Positions 41,431 through 51,456 of a DNA stretch of 64,000 nt are shown here, piece by piece; the stretch's first letter is position 1; each line of letters begins with the position of its first letter. Source of the DNA: Zavarzinella sp. (GTDB lineage Bacteria > Planctomycetota > Planctomycetia > Gemmatales > Gemmataceae). Under the pieces are notes generated by a model. It searched no databases. It saw only the letters and a list, made by a program, of their open reading frames with translations, and was not told the origin of the DNA. The translations under genes were made by a program, and so were the position numbers. The DNA lies in NCBI GenBank assembly GCA_041399155.1, contig JAWKTI010000003.1, forward strand, positions 124,001 through 188,000, written 5' to 3'.

Positions 41431-42246
41431 CTACTCCATTGGTGGCAGCAGTTCTGGTGCCGCCGGTAACGGTGTGGGCAACTGGGGCATTGGTGGTGGC
41501 TGGAACCACCGTTGATGGTAAGGATCGAGAAACTGCCATTCTGAAGGGACGTTCTCTGGCTTCGGCACCACGTGTGGGCGAGGTGGGGAGACTGGATCGA
41601 CCAGGTTCACTGGTTGCGGAATGATCACCGGTGGCGTGGGAATGCCCATTGCTGTCAGGGTCATTTCGCCCACCAGTTTCTTCAGCACCTCGCTATTCGT
41701 GGGCAGGGCGGTTTTCTTCACATCGTGCATATGCACATATTCCACTCCGGGTTTCGTGGGCACACCGTTACTGCATTGCCCACGAACTATGGTCACTCGG
41801 TGGGCCAACTCGGGCAGTGGGTCAGTATGGCACGGTTCCATCAGAAACATTAACTCGATCGGGATCGACTGTTTCTGGGCATATTTAGCCAGTTCGACTG
41901 CTGGCAACGCACCTTCGCCATAACTGGCAATGCAAAACACCGCACGTGGGCGATGTTCCGAAAGCCGCACCATTTCGGCTTTCATGTCATGGATGTGGGT
42001 CGCCTTCGCCAGATAGATTTTTCCGAAACCACTGTCAATTAAGTACTTACGCGTGCCTTCCAGATTGCAATACCCCAGGGGATCGGCAGTATTAAACAAA
42101 AACAGATACACTTCATTGCGACACACTTCGGGAATGTCGTCCGCAGCACGCCATTCTGTTGTTAGCACCTTCTCCGGTTCGTTGGTGAAATGCAGGCAAC
42201 CCACCAGTGGCAGGGTGAACAGGCAAGCAAAAAGGAGAGTTCGCAT
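41431..42246 (-). CDS. Hypothetical lipoprotein with alpha/beta-hydrolase-like core
   Basis: 271 residues. The signal MRTLLFACLFTLPLVGC ends in the lipobox LVGC. The segments EVYLFLFNTADPLGYCNLEG, PRAVFCIASYGEGALPAVEL (an AS-x-GEG nucleophile-like turn), IPIELMFLMEPCHTDP and VEYVHMHDVKKTALP follow the strand-turn-helix order of alpha/beta hydrolases, but no acid or His is certain. The last about 70 residues are Pro-rich. Function unknown. Confidence 0.65.
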   Translation of the reverse strand: MRTLLFACLFTLPLVGCLHFTNEPEKVLTTEWRAADDIPEVCRNEVYLFLFNTADPLGYCNLEGTRKYLIDSGFGKIYLAKATHIHDMKAEMVRLSEHRPRAVFCIASYGEGALPAVELAKYAQKQSIPIELMFLMEPCHTDPLPELAHRVTIVRGQCSNGVPTKPGVEYVHMHDVKKTALPTNSEVLKKLVGEMTLTAMGIPTPPVIIPQPVNLVDPVSPPRPHVVPKPENVPSEWQFLDPYHQRWFQPPPMPQLPTPLPAAPELLPPME

Positions 42247-42550
42247 AACAGAAGCTCACTAGGGACCTGCCAGAATGATCGGAATGGGCGGCATGATTGA
42301 TACAACTGATTCAAGTCGAATGGGTAATCCGGTCAAAATGTGGTAACTGTCGTAACAGTTATTGAATCCAGGCAATTTAGGTAATTCTAAATTACGTCAG
42401 AATAGGCCATTATTGGGGTGGATCGTACTCTGTTCGAGGCAGGAGGTTTGCTTCTGTAGTTGACCGGATTGCTTTTTTGTTGTATCGCACGCCACTTAAC
42501 TTATTTCCCGCAAGGGTTTTGCAATTAGCTGGACGCACTGGGGGGCTAAG
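42247..42550 (+). promoter_or_regulatory. Divergent intergenic region with palindrome and candidate promoter
   Basis: No gene is supported here. TAACTGT-CGTA-ACAGTTA at 42344-42361 is an exact 7-bp inverted repeat. TTGACC at 42460 with TATCGC at 42483 (17-bp spacing) is a weak promoter candidate for the LptD-like gene. Confidence 0.35.
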
Positions 42551-45500
42551 GTGCGGCTGTTGTACACCTGGATGATCGCATCATGCTTGCTTACTGCTCC
42601 CTTGGCAGTGGGTCAGGAGACACCTGCAAAGAGTGTCTCTGGCTGGCATTTGAACAATGTCTCCAATTTGCCAGTGCGTATGGCTGCCAAATCGATCTAC
42701 CACTGGAAGGACCAACGGGTTACCTGGTTGGTGCTACAGGAAAAAGTAACGATTTCCCAAGGCGACCTGCAAATTACCACCCATGGTGCAGTGGTAAAAT
42801 TGGAACCAAAACGCGATGTTCGGGACGATTTTCAGCCAATCACCGTTCTGTTAATCCCCCACACCGACCAGAAAACCCACCTGGAGTGGGGAAATCGTGT
42901 CGAAAATCTTCATCAAACCTTCACAATTAACTGGAAAACCACCGGACTGGGTGCGGTACGTGGCACCACGTTTGATGAAAAACCCACCAACCAGCCTGAA
43001 ATTGATCTGATGATCGGCCAATTGTCGGAATATGATTCCGACACAGCCAAAGTGCTGGAAGGGAAATCGCCTGCGATTTCTTTGACCATGCCCGACACCA
43101 GTAAGGTGGAACAGGCATTAGCACAGGCAACAGCACCAGGTGTTGCCAACATTACTCCTGCTTCGACTAAACCGCCCGGTCCCCCACCCGTGGTACTGCC
43201 ACCTGTGGTGCCTCAAAAATATGAAAATGATCTCATGAAACTGCCTGTGGTGGTGCCCCCACCAGCGTTGCCTCAGCCCCACGATATCCAACGGACTGTT
43301 TTTCAGGAACCATTAGTCGCACCCGATCAGGTAGTGCCGATCACCTTGAACGAAACGCGAACGATTTCGTTAGCCCCACGTTCCAATCAGCCGTATTTTG
43401 CCCAATACACCAGCCTGGGCGAAGAGCGAATTGCCGTCATTACTGGCGGGGTGAAATTAATCGCACGGTTTACGGAAGGTAAGATCCGCACACTCGATCT
43501 GGAAGCCGACCAGGTAGTGGTGTGGGTAAAAGGTGGTGATGCTGGTCCTGTGGTTACCACCATGGAATCCGGCGGCAGCACCGACAAGAAAACAAAAATT
43601 GAACTGTACCTGCGTGGGAATGTGATCGCACGCATGGAAGGTGATAAGGAAGAGGTTGTCGCACCTGGGAAATTGCGTGATGTGCGAACAATGCACGCCC
43701 ACCGCTTGTATTACGATGTGGACAACCACCGGGCGTTAGCGATTCAATCTGACTTGTCTTTTGAACGATATGGGAATTCCAACACCGCTCACCTGCTGGC
43801 AGATCGGGTGTTTCAGCTATCAGAAGACGAGTTCAGCATGCCTGATGGTGCGTTGCTGCACGCCAGCCGACTGCCATCTGATCCCGGCCTGCAACTTCGC
43901 ATGGACAATGTGTATGTGGAACGACTCCCGGAAGGCCTGAAGGAAACCTTGTTTGGCTTGCCATTCCGTGAACGGCTGACCGGAAAACCGGTTTATGAAC
44001 GACAAACGATTCTGGAAGCGGACAATGTCCGCACGCAGGTGCTGGACCGCACGGTGTTCTGGTGGCCCCGCCTCAAGGCGAATGTCAATGATCCGTTCGG
44101 CCCACTGGAAGGGTTGAATTTTCGTAACGATCAGATTTTCGGGATGCAGATTTACTCCACGTGGGACATGCTGGAACTGGCAGGCGTCACCCCACTGCAA
44201 GGGGAAAAGTGGTTGTTGCTGGCAGACTATCTCAGCGCACGTGGGCCAGGTGTCGGCACAGAATATACACGGTTCGGCTCGACCATGTTTGGCAGAAACG
44301 CACCGTTTAATACGCGAATTTCAGCGTACATGATTGATGATTCGGGTTCCGATGTACTGGCAGGGAACCGCCAGTTCGATTTTCAACCACCGGGCTATCG
44401 TGGCCGGTTTTTTGCCCGCCACCAGCAGGATTTTGATAATTGGGCCTTGCAGACACAATTGGTCTCGCTCAGCGATCGCAACTTTCTGGAACAGTATTAC
44501 AAGTTCGATTATGACACTGGTCAGAATATGGAGACGTTTCTCTGGTTGAAAAACAGCACAGAGAATCGGGCGGCGACCTTGTTGATTCAACCAGATATGA
44601 GTCGAAACTGGATCAGCGAAACCTATTGGCTGCCAAAAGTCAGTGGCTACTGGCTGAATGAATCGTTTCTGGACATGTTCACTTACAACACCTGGGCATC
44701 TGCTGGCTACGCACGTCTGGATCCGTTTCGCACCCCACCTGCCGAACTGCCACGTGGGATCGACGTGGGTATTCCAGCACCAGAAAAAAATGTGCAGGGT
44801 GCCCGATTGGACTGGATGCAACAGATTGCGATGCCATTTGAAATGGGTCCAGTCCAGTTGACACCTTACGGCCTGGTTGATCTGACCCACTATGGCGAGG
44901 ATTTGACAGGTGAACAATCCAACCGCTTCCTGGGTGGGGGCGGTTTGAAAACCAGTGTCGCATTATCCCGCCTGTACCGCGATGTACACAGCGAATTTTT
45001 TAATGTGAACGGGTTGTTTCACAAAAACACCTTTAACACGAACTACTACATTGCAGGCAGCACCATTGGTTCCAACCGCTTACCACAGTACAGTCGGTTG
45101 AATGATGATGCTACCGAATCTGCCTGGCGGAATGTCACCCCCTGGCAACCGGAATTTGCCCAGACTTTTGGCCCGAAAGGTCAGGCACTGGCAACATCCA
45201 ACATCTTCAGCCAGCGTCAATATGCCAACCGTCGACTGGTCGATACCCAGGTGGATACGCTGGATAGTATTCATGCGATTCAGTTTGACTGGAACCAGCG
45301 CTGGCAGACAAAACGTGGCTATCCTGGTCTGGAACACACTGTCGATTGGTTGACGCTGGATCTGGGTACGACCATTTTCCCGGCTGATACTGGCGATAAC
45401 TTTGGTGAACATTGGGCTTTTCTGGAATACGCTGCCACCTGGAACGTGGGCGACCAGACTGGCTTTTTCTCGAATGGCTGGGTTGATCCGTTTGATGTAG

Positions 45501-45865
45501 GAACCCGTTACTGGACGATTGGAACCTATATCTTCCGTGATGATGCCACTTCGTTTAATATCAGTTACCGCAGCTACGAACCTGTGAGCAGTAAGGTGAT
45601 ATCGGTAGTCGGCAATTACAATTTCAGTTCGAAATACTCCATCGCATTGAGCACCGCGTACGACTTCAGTTATCAAGAGTCGCTGAGCAACGCAATCTTT
45701 TTCACCCGCACTGGTACGGATATGCAGATTACAATGGGCATTACGTACAACTCTCTAGTGAAGAATTTCGGCTTTACCTTCAACATTGTTCCGAATCTGG
45801 TTTCCAGCCAGACAACGAATGTCCTGGCCCAGCAACAGCAAAATCAGAACCGCAACCGCCGATAA
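42551..45865 (+). CDS. LptD-like (OstA) outer-membrane protein
   Basis: 1104 residues starting at GTG 42551, with signal peptide MRLLYTWMIASCLLTAPLAV. The N-terminal region has OstA/LptA-like repeated strands (TWLVLQEKVTISQGDLQITT, IRTLDLEADQVVVWV, VIARMEGDKEEVV); a Pro-rich linker lies near residues 195-255. The C-terminal half is beta-barrel-like with alternating aromatic strands (RISAYMIDDSG, WALQTQLVSLSDRNFLEQYY, NTYYIAGSTIG). The order matches LptD, the lipopolysaccharide-insertion protein, but planctomycete versions are remote, so the exact cargo is uncertain. It ends in a Gln/Asn-rich tail. Confidence 0.72.
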   Translation: MRLLYTWMIASCLLTAPLAVGQETPAKSVSGWHLNNVSNLPVRMAAKSIYHWKDQRVTWLVLQEKVTISQGDLQITTHGAVVKLEPKRDVRDDFQPITVLLIPHTDQKTHLEWGNRVENLHQTFTINWKTTGLGAVRGTTFDEKPTNQPEIDLMIGQLSEYDSDTAKVLEGKSPAISLTMPDTSKVEQALAQATAPGVANITPASTKPPGPPPVVLPPVVPQKYENDLMKLPVVVPPPALPQPHDIQRTVFQEPLVAPDQVVPITLNETRTISLAPRSNQPYFAQYTSLGEERIAVITGGVKLIARFTEGKIRTLDLEADQVVVWVKGGDAGPVVTTMESGGSTDKKTKIELYLRGNVIARMEGDKEEVVAPGKLRDVRTMHAHRLYYDVDNHRALAIQSDLSFERYGNSNTAHLLADRVFQLSEDEFSMPDGALLHASRLPSDPGLQLRMDNVYVERLPEGLKETLFGLPFRERLTGKPVYERQTILEADNVRTQVLDRTVFWWPRLKANVNDPFGPLEGLNFRNDQIFGMQIYSTWDMLELAGVTPLQGEKWLLLADYLSARGPGVGTEYTRFGSTMFGRNAPFNTRISAYMIDDSGSDVLAGNRQFDFQPPGYRGRFFARHQQDFDNWALQTQLVSLSDRNFLEQYYKFDYDTGQNMETFLWLKNSTENRAATLLIQPDMSRNWISETYWLPKVSGYWLNESFLDMFTYNTWASAGYARLDPFRTPPAELPRGIDVGIPAPEKNVQGARLDWMQQIAMPFEMGPVQLTPYGLVDLTHYGEDLTGEQSNRFLGGGGLKTSVALSRLYRDVHSEFFNVNGLFHKNTFNTNYYIAGSTIGSNRLPQYSRLNDDATESAWRNVTPWQPEFAQTFGPKGQALATSNIFSQRQYANRRLVDTQVDTLDSIHAIQFDWNQRWQTKRGYPGLEHTVDWLTLDLGTTIFPADTGDNFGEHWAFLEYAATWNVGDQTGFFSNGWVDPFDVGTRYWTIGTYIFRDDATSFNISYRSYEPVSSKVISVVGNYNFSSKYSIALSTAYDFSYQESLSNAIFFTRTGTDMQITMGITYNSLVKNFGFTFNIVPNLVSSQTTNVLAQQQQNQNRNRR

Positions 45866-46076
45866 GGCCTGTTCTGCTGGTTGTACTAACTCCGCACAAT
45901 TTAGTTACGCTGCAACAACTACCCATTACAGGGGTGGTGGCTGTTAGCTTGATTCGACACTGTTCCACGTGAATCAATTTTGAAAACAGCATCTTATTTC
46001 TTTTGCACCTTCGAAAATTGTGGGCATGCTTCAAAAGGTATCAATTCGGAAGCAGTATGCGACCAGGAGGTCCAGG

Positions 46077-47237
46077 ATGTACAGTTTGGTGATGTTGGCC
46101 GCGATGGCCTCAGTGCCGGAAACACCCAATGCATTTTTATGTGGTGTCAGCGATTCCAAGTATGGTGGGGGATTCTGGCTGAAACATTGTTTTCATGATT
46201 GTTGTGCCCCTCTGCGTTACGGTTGGGCCAACTGTTTTGATCCCGGTGCCAGTTTCTACCCGACTGGTAACGGCTTTTGCTGTGGAACCACCTCCATCCC
46301 ACTGTACCGTGGGCAATTTCAGTATCCCTGTGGTACGGGTGGCTGCAAAAAAGGCTGTGGCAAAGGGTTCAACTTAACCAACAACTGGGGTTGTAATCAC
46401 GATTGGTGCGGTTACGACTGGGGCATTGGGAATGCACCTGCCTATTGGCCATCGTGTGGGCCCTATTGTGGGCCTTACGCACCGTACGCCCGCCCGGCTT
46501 CCCACTGTGCACCATGCGGTGGCAGTTATGCCTTTGATAGCGGCCTGCCCGGTCACACCAATGGTGTTGGCTATGTGGGCTTTTACGGCACCGGAAACTA
46601 CGGTGGTTATGGCCAGTTTCCAATGATGCATTCACCCAGCCTGCGTGATCTGCCACCCTATCCGAATGGTGGCTACCACTACAACATGCCCGGTCAGGTG
46701 CCTTCAATGCAGTCCTTGCCTGCTATTCCTCCCGGTGTGAACCTGCCTTCTCCTGGTACGACACCAGTGGTTCCAGAAGTACCTAACATCGACCCACCTG
46801 TGATCGGCCCCACCCCGAAGATAGTGCCAGAAGTTCCTGCACTGCCAGGGAAGCAGATCGATCCCAAGGATATGAAACTGCCACCAATCGAGATTCCTGC
46901 TCCGCCACCTGCCAAGGGCAATCTGAGCGTCAGCAATCAACAACCTGCCACTTCGGCAGTGGTGAAACTGACCGTTCCAGCGGATGCCCAGGTTTTTGTG
47001 GATGGTTACCTGCTGAAAAGCACTGGTGCAGAACGCAGTTTTACCACACCTGCCCTGAATCCAGGCACTACCTACACTTACGTCATTAAAGCGTACCTGA
47101 AGGTGGGACAGAACGATGTGCTGGAACAACAGATTGTTACACTTGCTGCTGGCAAAGTTGTCGAACAACGCTTCCAGCAGTTGATTGCCCAGGCTCAGGC
47201 ACTTCCCGTGAAAACTGTCAGTGCACAACAGAAGTAA
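46077..47237 (+). CDS. TIGR03000-domain protein, Gly/Cys/Pro-rich
   Basis: 386 residues from ATG 46077, 9 bp after AGGAGG; the ORF from 46020 is extended and not preferred. The start MYSLVMLAAMASVPETPNAF may be a short signal. The N-terminal third is Cys/Gly/Tyr-rich (CFHDCCAPLRYGWANCFDPG), followed by a Pro-rich linker (VVPEVPNIDPPVIGPTPK), and a C-terminal TIGR03000 domain: VKLTVPADAQVFVDGYLLKS, RSFTTPALNPGTTYTYVIKA. Its function is unknown. It resembles the protein at 35.1 kb in domain order. Confidence 0.85.
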   Translation: MYSLVMLAAMASVPETPNAFLCGVSDSKYGGGFWLKHCFHDCCAPLRYGWANCFDPGASFYPTGNGFCCGTTSIPLYRGQFQYPCGTGGCKKGCGKGFNLTNNWGCNHDWCGYDWGIGNAPAYWPSCGPYCGPYAPYARPASHCAPCGGSYAFDSGLPGHTNGVGYVGFYGTGNYGGYGQFPMMHSPSLRDLPPYPNGGYHYNMPGQVPSMQSLPAIPPGVNLPSPGTTPVVPEVPNIDPPVIGPTPKIVPEVPALPGKQIDPKDMKLPPIEIPAPPPAKGNLSVSNQQPATSAVVKLTVPADAQVFVDGYLLKSTGAERSFTTPALNPGTTYTYVIKAYLKVGQNDVLEQQIVTLAAGKVVEQRFQQLIAQAQALPVKTVSAQQK

Positions 47238-47270
47238 AGTTGATAACATCTCCCCATTGCACCTTTTGGA

Positions 47271-48791
47271 GTGTTACACCAAGTGCGTCGGGAATTTTTC
47301 AGCCAGATCGTCGCTCTTTTGCAGTCCAATCAATGCCCAGCCGCCATCCAGCTTGCTGATCAGGAACTCCGGACGTCCCCATTGTCCCAGCAAATCCATG
47401 GCAGATTATTAAGATACTCTCATGCACCCGCACCGTGGTGGAGTTTTCTCGGTATTTTCGCCGCCACACAAAAGTGGTGGCAGCACGCGGTGCGTGCTTT
47501 CCAATTGCAGATAGCGGCAGAACCAGAATCGGCACAAGCCCACATGCACCTCGGTGCGGCCTATGGCGAGCTTCGCAAGTTTGCCGAATCTGCCCGCGAA
47601 TTGGAACTTGCACTGAAAATTTTGCCTGGCCATCCAGATATTCACGGGAATCTTGCTCTGACTTATTTTCAGTCGGGCGATGTGAAGTCCGCTCACGCCC
47701 ACATTGAAGCGGCGTTGGCTGGTAACCCACAGCAAGCCAACTTCTGGAACACCCTGGGGATGATTCTTGCGGCTGAATGCAAATCAGAACGGGCAATCAA
47801 GGCATATTCGGAAGCGATTGCCCGCGACCCGAAGGATGATTTTTATCGCAATCGTGCACTCAGTTATCTGATTGTGGGCGATTTCGACCATGGGTGGGAA
47901 GATTATGAGCACCGCTGGGGGTGCGTGGGCTTCCAGCGGAAGAATCTGAACTGCCCACGGTGGCGTGGGGAATCGTTACAGGGCAAATCGATTTATGTGT
48001 ATGCAGAGCAAGGACTTGGCGACACAATTATGTTCGTTAGGATGTTAGATCATCTGAAAAAACAGGGGGCAACGATTCTCTTTGAAGGCCACGCAGCCAT
48101 GCTGCCATCGATGATCCTGCCCAACTGGGTGGATCATTGGTTACCTGCAGGTGCGGCACCAACCGATTGTGATTATGAAATTCCTCTCATTAGCATCCCG
48201 CACGTTCTTGGTCTGAATCTGGATAATCTTCCCACATTTGAAAAGTATCTGACCGCTTCCGAGACAGCCAACCATTACTGGAGCGAAAGATTAACTAAAT
48301 TTCATCAACTGCGGGTGGGTCTTTGTTGGCAAGGCAATCCGAACCATACGGGTGATCGCTGGCGTTCGATCCCACTCAAAGAATTCGCAGAGTTGTTTGA
48401 TTGTGAAAATGTGCAGTTTTTCAGCCTTCAGCAAGGTTTCAGCAGAGACCAACTTCAGGAAATCTACCACCCAATACTGGACATAATGTGGTTGATCGAG
48501 CACCGTGGGGGAAGTCTGGACGAAACTGCTGCTGTGCTGAACCATCTTGATCTGGTGATCGCATGTGATACCGCAGTTGCCCACCTGGCAGGTGCTTTAG
48601 CCCGCCCCACGTGGGTGTTACTGGCAACCAACAACGATTGGCGCTGGTTGCAACATCGCACCGACAGTCCCTGGTATCCCACAATGCGCCTGTTTCGACA
48701 GACGGAGCAGGGAAAATGGCCCACTCCAATTCAGCAGGTGAAGAAAGAGCTCATTCAATTAGCTCAACATAAAAGAGCCGCAGGCATGTAA
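47271..48791 (+). CDS. TPR-glycosyltransferase-like protein
   Basis: 506 residues (GTG start 47271). The N-terminal about 200 residues are TPR repeats (AQAHMHLGAAYGELRKFAES, ANFWNTLGMILAAECKSERA, AYSEAIARDPKDDFY). The C-terminal part has WRGESLQGKSIYVYAEQGLG, DTIMFVRMLDHLKKQGATIL, LRVGLCWQGNPNHTGDRWRS and LDLVIACDTAVAHLAGALAR, as in GT9/GT41-like TPR proteins. It probably transfers a sugar, or acts in glycan assembly; the donor is unknown. Confidence 0.8.
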   Translation: MLHQVRREFFSQIVALLQSNQCPAAIQLADQELRTSPLSQQIHGRLLRYSHAPAPWWSFLGIFAATQKWWQHAVRAFQLQIAAEPESAQAHMHLGAAYGELRKFAESARELELALKILPGHPDIHGNLALTYFQSGDVKSAHAHIEAALAGNPQQANFWNTLGMILAAECKSERAIKAYSEAIARDPKDDFYRNRALSYLIVGDFDHGWEDYEHRWGCVGFQRKNLNCPRWRGESLQGKSIYVYAEQGLGDTIMFVRMLDHLKKQGATILFEGHAAMLPSMILPNWVDHWLPAGAAPTDCDYEIPLISIPHVLGLNLDNLPTFEKYLTASETANHYWSERLTKFHQLRVGLCWQGNPNHTGDRWRSIPLKEFAELFDCENVQFFSLQQGFSRDQLQEIYHPILDIMWLIEHRGGSLDETAAVLNHLDLVIACDTAVAHLAGALARPTWVLLATNNDWRWLQHRTDSPWYPTMRLFRQTEQGKWPTPIQQVKKELIQLAQHKRAAGM

Positions 48792-48920
48792 CAGTTCTGG
48801 CTTTAGGTCGTCATCAACGATTGGCTCGCAACAACCTGGGAATGCGACTCAGATTTCCTGTCATCTGCTAAAATCCTCATAGATCGCAACTTTACCAGTC
48901 GTGCCTGGTTCGAGTGTACC

Positions 48921-49079
48921 ATGATTGCCAGACAACATTTATCTGGACTGACAATCATGCTTCTGCTGGTATTGCCAGCGTCAGCCTGCCTGTGGGATGA
49001 AGACACGTTGATGATGGAACGAGAGCGGTTCAATTCGAAGAAGCAGATTCCTCCGGTGATAAAAATCGTTCGATGGTGA
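48921..49079 (+). CDS. Short lipoprotein-like protein, possibly a truncated gene
   Basis: 52 residues: MIARQHLSGLTIMLLLVLPA then SACLWDEDTLMMERERF and a short tail. LPASAC is a lipobox and CLWDEDTLMMERERF resembles the N-terminus of a planctomycete family whose members are longer. Frames after the TGA do not restore it. The gap 48792-49189 otherwise holds nothing clear. Confidence 0.45.
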   Translation: MIARQHLSGLTIMLLLVLPASACLWDEDTLMMERERFNSKKQIPPVIKIVRW

Positions 49080-49189
49080 AAATTCGACTTTGATTCATAT
49101 GTCACGAAATTAGATAATAGACCCACACAGAGCAGGGGTGTGGGGCGTGATGGATCGATTCTGTTCCAATCGCTGTGTGACTACTGTGA

Positions 49190-51316
49190 CTACTTGCCCA
49201 TTTTCAGCACTTTGTAGAGGAAGCCGTATTCATCTGCCAATTCTTCAATCACTTTGGCAGTGGGTTTGCCGGCACCGTGGCCTGCTTTGCTTTCAATGCG
49301 TGCCAGCACCGGGTTGCTTCCAGAATGGCAGTGCTGTAACATGGCGGCAAATTTAAAGCTGTGCCCAGGCACCACTCGGTCATCGGTATCGGCCGTAAAT
49401 ACCATCGTGGGTGGGTAAGCAGTACCCGGCTTTAGGTTGTGATAGGGGGAATACTTGAGCAGTGCCTGAAACTCATCGGCGTTGTCGGCAGAACCGTAGT
49501 CATCTACCCAGTAACGACCGGCGGTAAACTTTTGGAACCGCAACATATCCATTACGCCCACGTGGGGCAGGCAGGCACCAAACAGGTCAGGTCGCTGGGT
49601 CATCACAGCACCGATCAGCAGGCCCCCGTTGCTGCCACCTTTGACGGCCAGTTTTTCTTTCGAAGTATACTTTTCGGCAATCAGGTATTCTGCACACGAA
49701 ATGAAGTCGTCAAACACATTCTGTTTTTTCAACTTGGTGCCTGCTTTGTGCCAGTCGTTACCATATTCGCCACCACCACGCAGGTTGGCAACGGCATAAA
49801 TCCCGCCCAGTTCCAGCCAGGCAGCAATGCCAGCAGAAAACCCAGGTGTCAGGCTGATGTTAAAGCCACCGTAAGCATATAACAGGGTGGGGTTGGTGCC
49901 ATCTAGTTTGGTCCCACGTTTCATGGTGATGAACATGGGCACTTTCGTGCCATCTTTGCTGGTAACGAATACCTGTTTTACTTCATAGTCTTTAGCGGCA
50001 AACTTCACTGCAGGTGCCAGAAGTTGCTCTGATTTGCCTGTGACAAAATCGTACCGGAAAATCACCGGTGGGGAAGCATAACTGGAGAACGAATAGAAGG
50101 TTTCGGTATCAATACGTCGCCCGCCGAAACCACCAGCGGTGCCTATTCCCGGCAGTTCCAGATCGCGAATATATCGCCCGTCTGGTGCATACATCTTGAT
50201 CTGCGTGTAGGCATCCTTTAAGTAGCTGGCCAGTAAGGTGTTACCCACAAAACTGACTCCTTCCAGCTTTTCTTTGGCTTCCGGGATAATTTCCTTCCAC
50301 TGGGCACGGTCGGGCTTCCGCAGATCCACCGCAATCACGCGGCTGTTTTTCGCCTGGTAATCGGTTTTGAAAAAGAAGGTGGTGCCATCGTTATCAATCA
50401 GAGTGTAATCGTTTTCGAATTCATCAATCAGATCCACCGGCATTGCGTATGGTTCGGTCAGGTCGCGGTAGGTAATGCGATAACGATCGTCTGTACCTTT
50501 CCAGGTAGTGATCACCAGATAGCGGCCATCATCAGTTACCTGGGTGGTGAATCCCCACTCCGGGTGATCGGGACGTTTGTAAACCAGCACATCCGCATCC
50601 TGTGAGGTCCCCACGCGGTGATACATGACTTGCTGGTTGAGGTTCAGCGATTGAAATGCCTGGCCTTCTGTGGGTTCTGGAAATCGCGAGTAGAAGAAGC
50701 CACGAGAATCGGCAGTCCACGCCACTGAAGTAAACTTTGTCCAGCGAATGGCATCTTCGAGCACCTTTTTGCTGTCGATTTCCATGATCTTCCAGACAGC
50801 CCAGTCGGAACCGGCTTCGGAAACACTGTAGACAATGTAGCGACCATCCGGACTGATCGATGTACCACCCAGAGCTGCGGTGCCATCTTTCGTCCAGAGA
50901 TTCGGATCGATTAATACTTTCGCTTCACCAGTCAGGGTTTCCCGCATGTACAGCACGGCCTGATTCTGCAAACCATCGTTTTTGCGGAAGAAATATCGCC
51001 CACCAACTTTGGATGGTGTGGAGTATTTTTCGTAGTTCCACAGCTCGCTGATTCGTTTTTCAATGGTGGCCCGCTCGGGAATGCTGGCCAGAAACGCATT
51101 GGTGATCTTGTTCTGGTCTTCCACCCACTGCTTCACTTCGGGCGATGTGCGGACATCATCTTCCAGCCAGCGATAGGGATCGGGCACTTCGACACCATGC
51201 AACTTGTCTTTCAGATCGAGTCGCTTGGCCTTGGGATATTCAATCGGATTTTGGGAATGAGACGGCAACGTCCAGCCTCCAACTACTACGATGCACAGCA
51301 AAATCAGTCGCTTCAA
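49190..51316 (-). CDS. Prolyl oligopeptidase (S9A)
   Basis: 708 residues with signal peptide MKRLILLCIVVVGGWTLPSHS. Segment DPYRWLEDDVRTSPEVKQWV is the POP N-terminus, followed by the seven-bladed propeller. The catalytic domain has VKGGSNGGLLIGAVMTQRPD (Ser562), TADTDDRVVPGHSFKFA (acid) and KAGHGAGKPT (His). It cleaves short peptides after proline, probably in the periplasm. A Shine-Dalgarno-like GGAGAA precedes the ATG. Length is standard. Confidence 0.95.
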   Translation of the reverse strand: MKRLILLCIVVVGGWTLPSHSQNPIEYPKAKRLDLKDKLHGVEVPDPYRWLEDDVRTSPEVKQWVEDQNKITNAFLASIPERATIEKRISELWNYEKYSTPSKVGGRYFFRKNDGLQNQAVLYMRETLTGEAKVLIDPNLWTKDGTAALGGTSISPDGRYIVYSVSEAGSDWAVWKIMEIDSKKVLEDAIRWTKFTSVAWTADSRGFFYSRFPEPTEGQAFQSLNLNQQVMYHRVGTSQDADVLVYKRPDHPEWGFTTQVTDDGRYLVITTWKGTDDRYRITYRDLTEPYAMPVDLIDEFENDYTLIDNDGTTFFFKTDYQAKNSRVIAVDLRKPDRAQWKEIIPEAKEKLEGVSFVGNTLLASYLKDAYTQIKMYAPDGRYIRDLELPGIGTAGGFGGRRIDTETFYSFSSYASPPVIFRYDFVTGKSEQLLAPAVKFAAKDYEVKQVFVTSKDGTKVPMFITMKRGTKLDGTNPTLLYAYGGFNISLTPGFSAGIAAWLELGGIYAVANLRGGGEYGNDWHKAGTKLKKQNVFDDFISCAEYLIAEKYTSKEKLAVKGGSNGGLLIGAVMTQRPDLFGACLPHVGVMDMLRFQKFTAGRYWVDDYGSADNADEFQALLKYSPYHNLKPGTAYPPTMVFTADTDDRVVPGHSFKFAAMLQHCHSGSNPVLARIESKAGHGAGKPTAKVIEELADEYGFLYKVLKMGK

Positions 51317-51456
51317 AACGGTTCTCCTTCGAAAGAGACAGTGATGGAATATTCTAGTACTTCACCGTATCTGAATGGAAACAAGAAATAGATCATGAAA
51401 TCAATTCAATGGGATCGTTTGAGATCTCAATACAGCATTGCTGAGGAACACCATAT

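Noticed and set aside
42247..42550. tRNA or small RNA gene upstream of the LptD-like gene
   Set aside because: No cloverleaf or T-loop could be traced; only a 7-bp palindrome is present.
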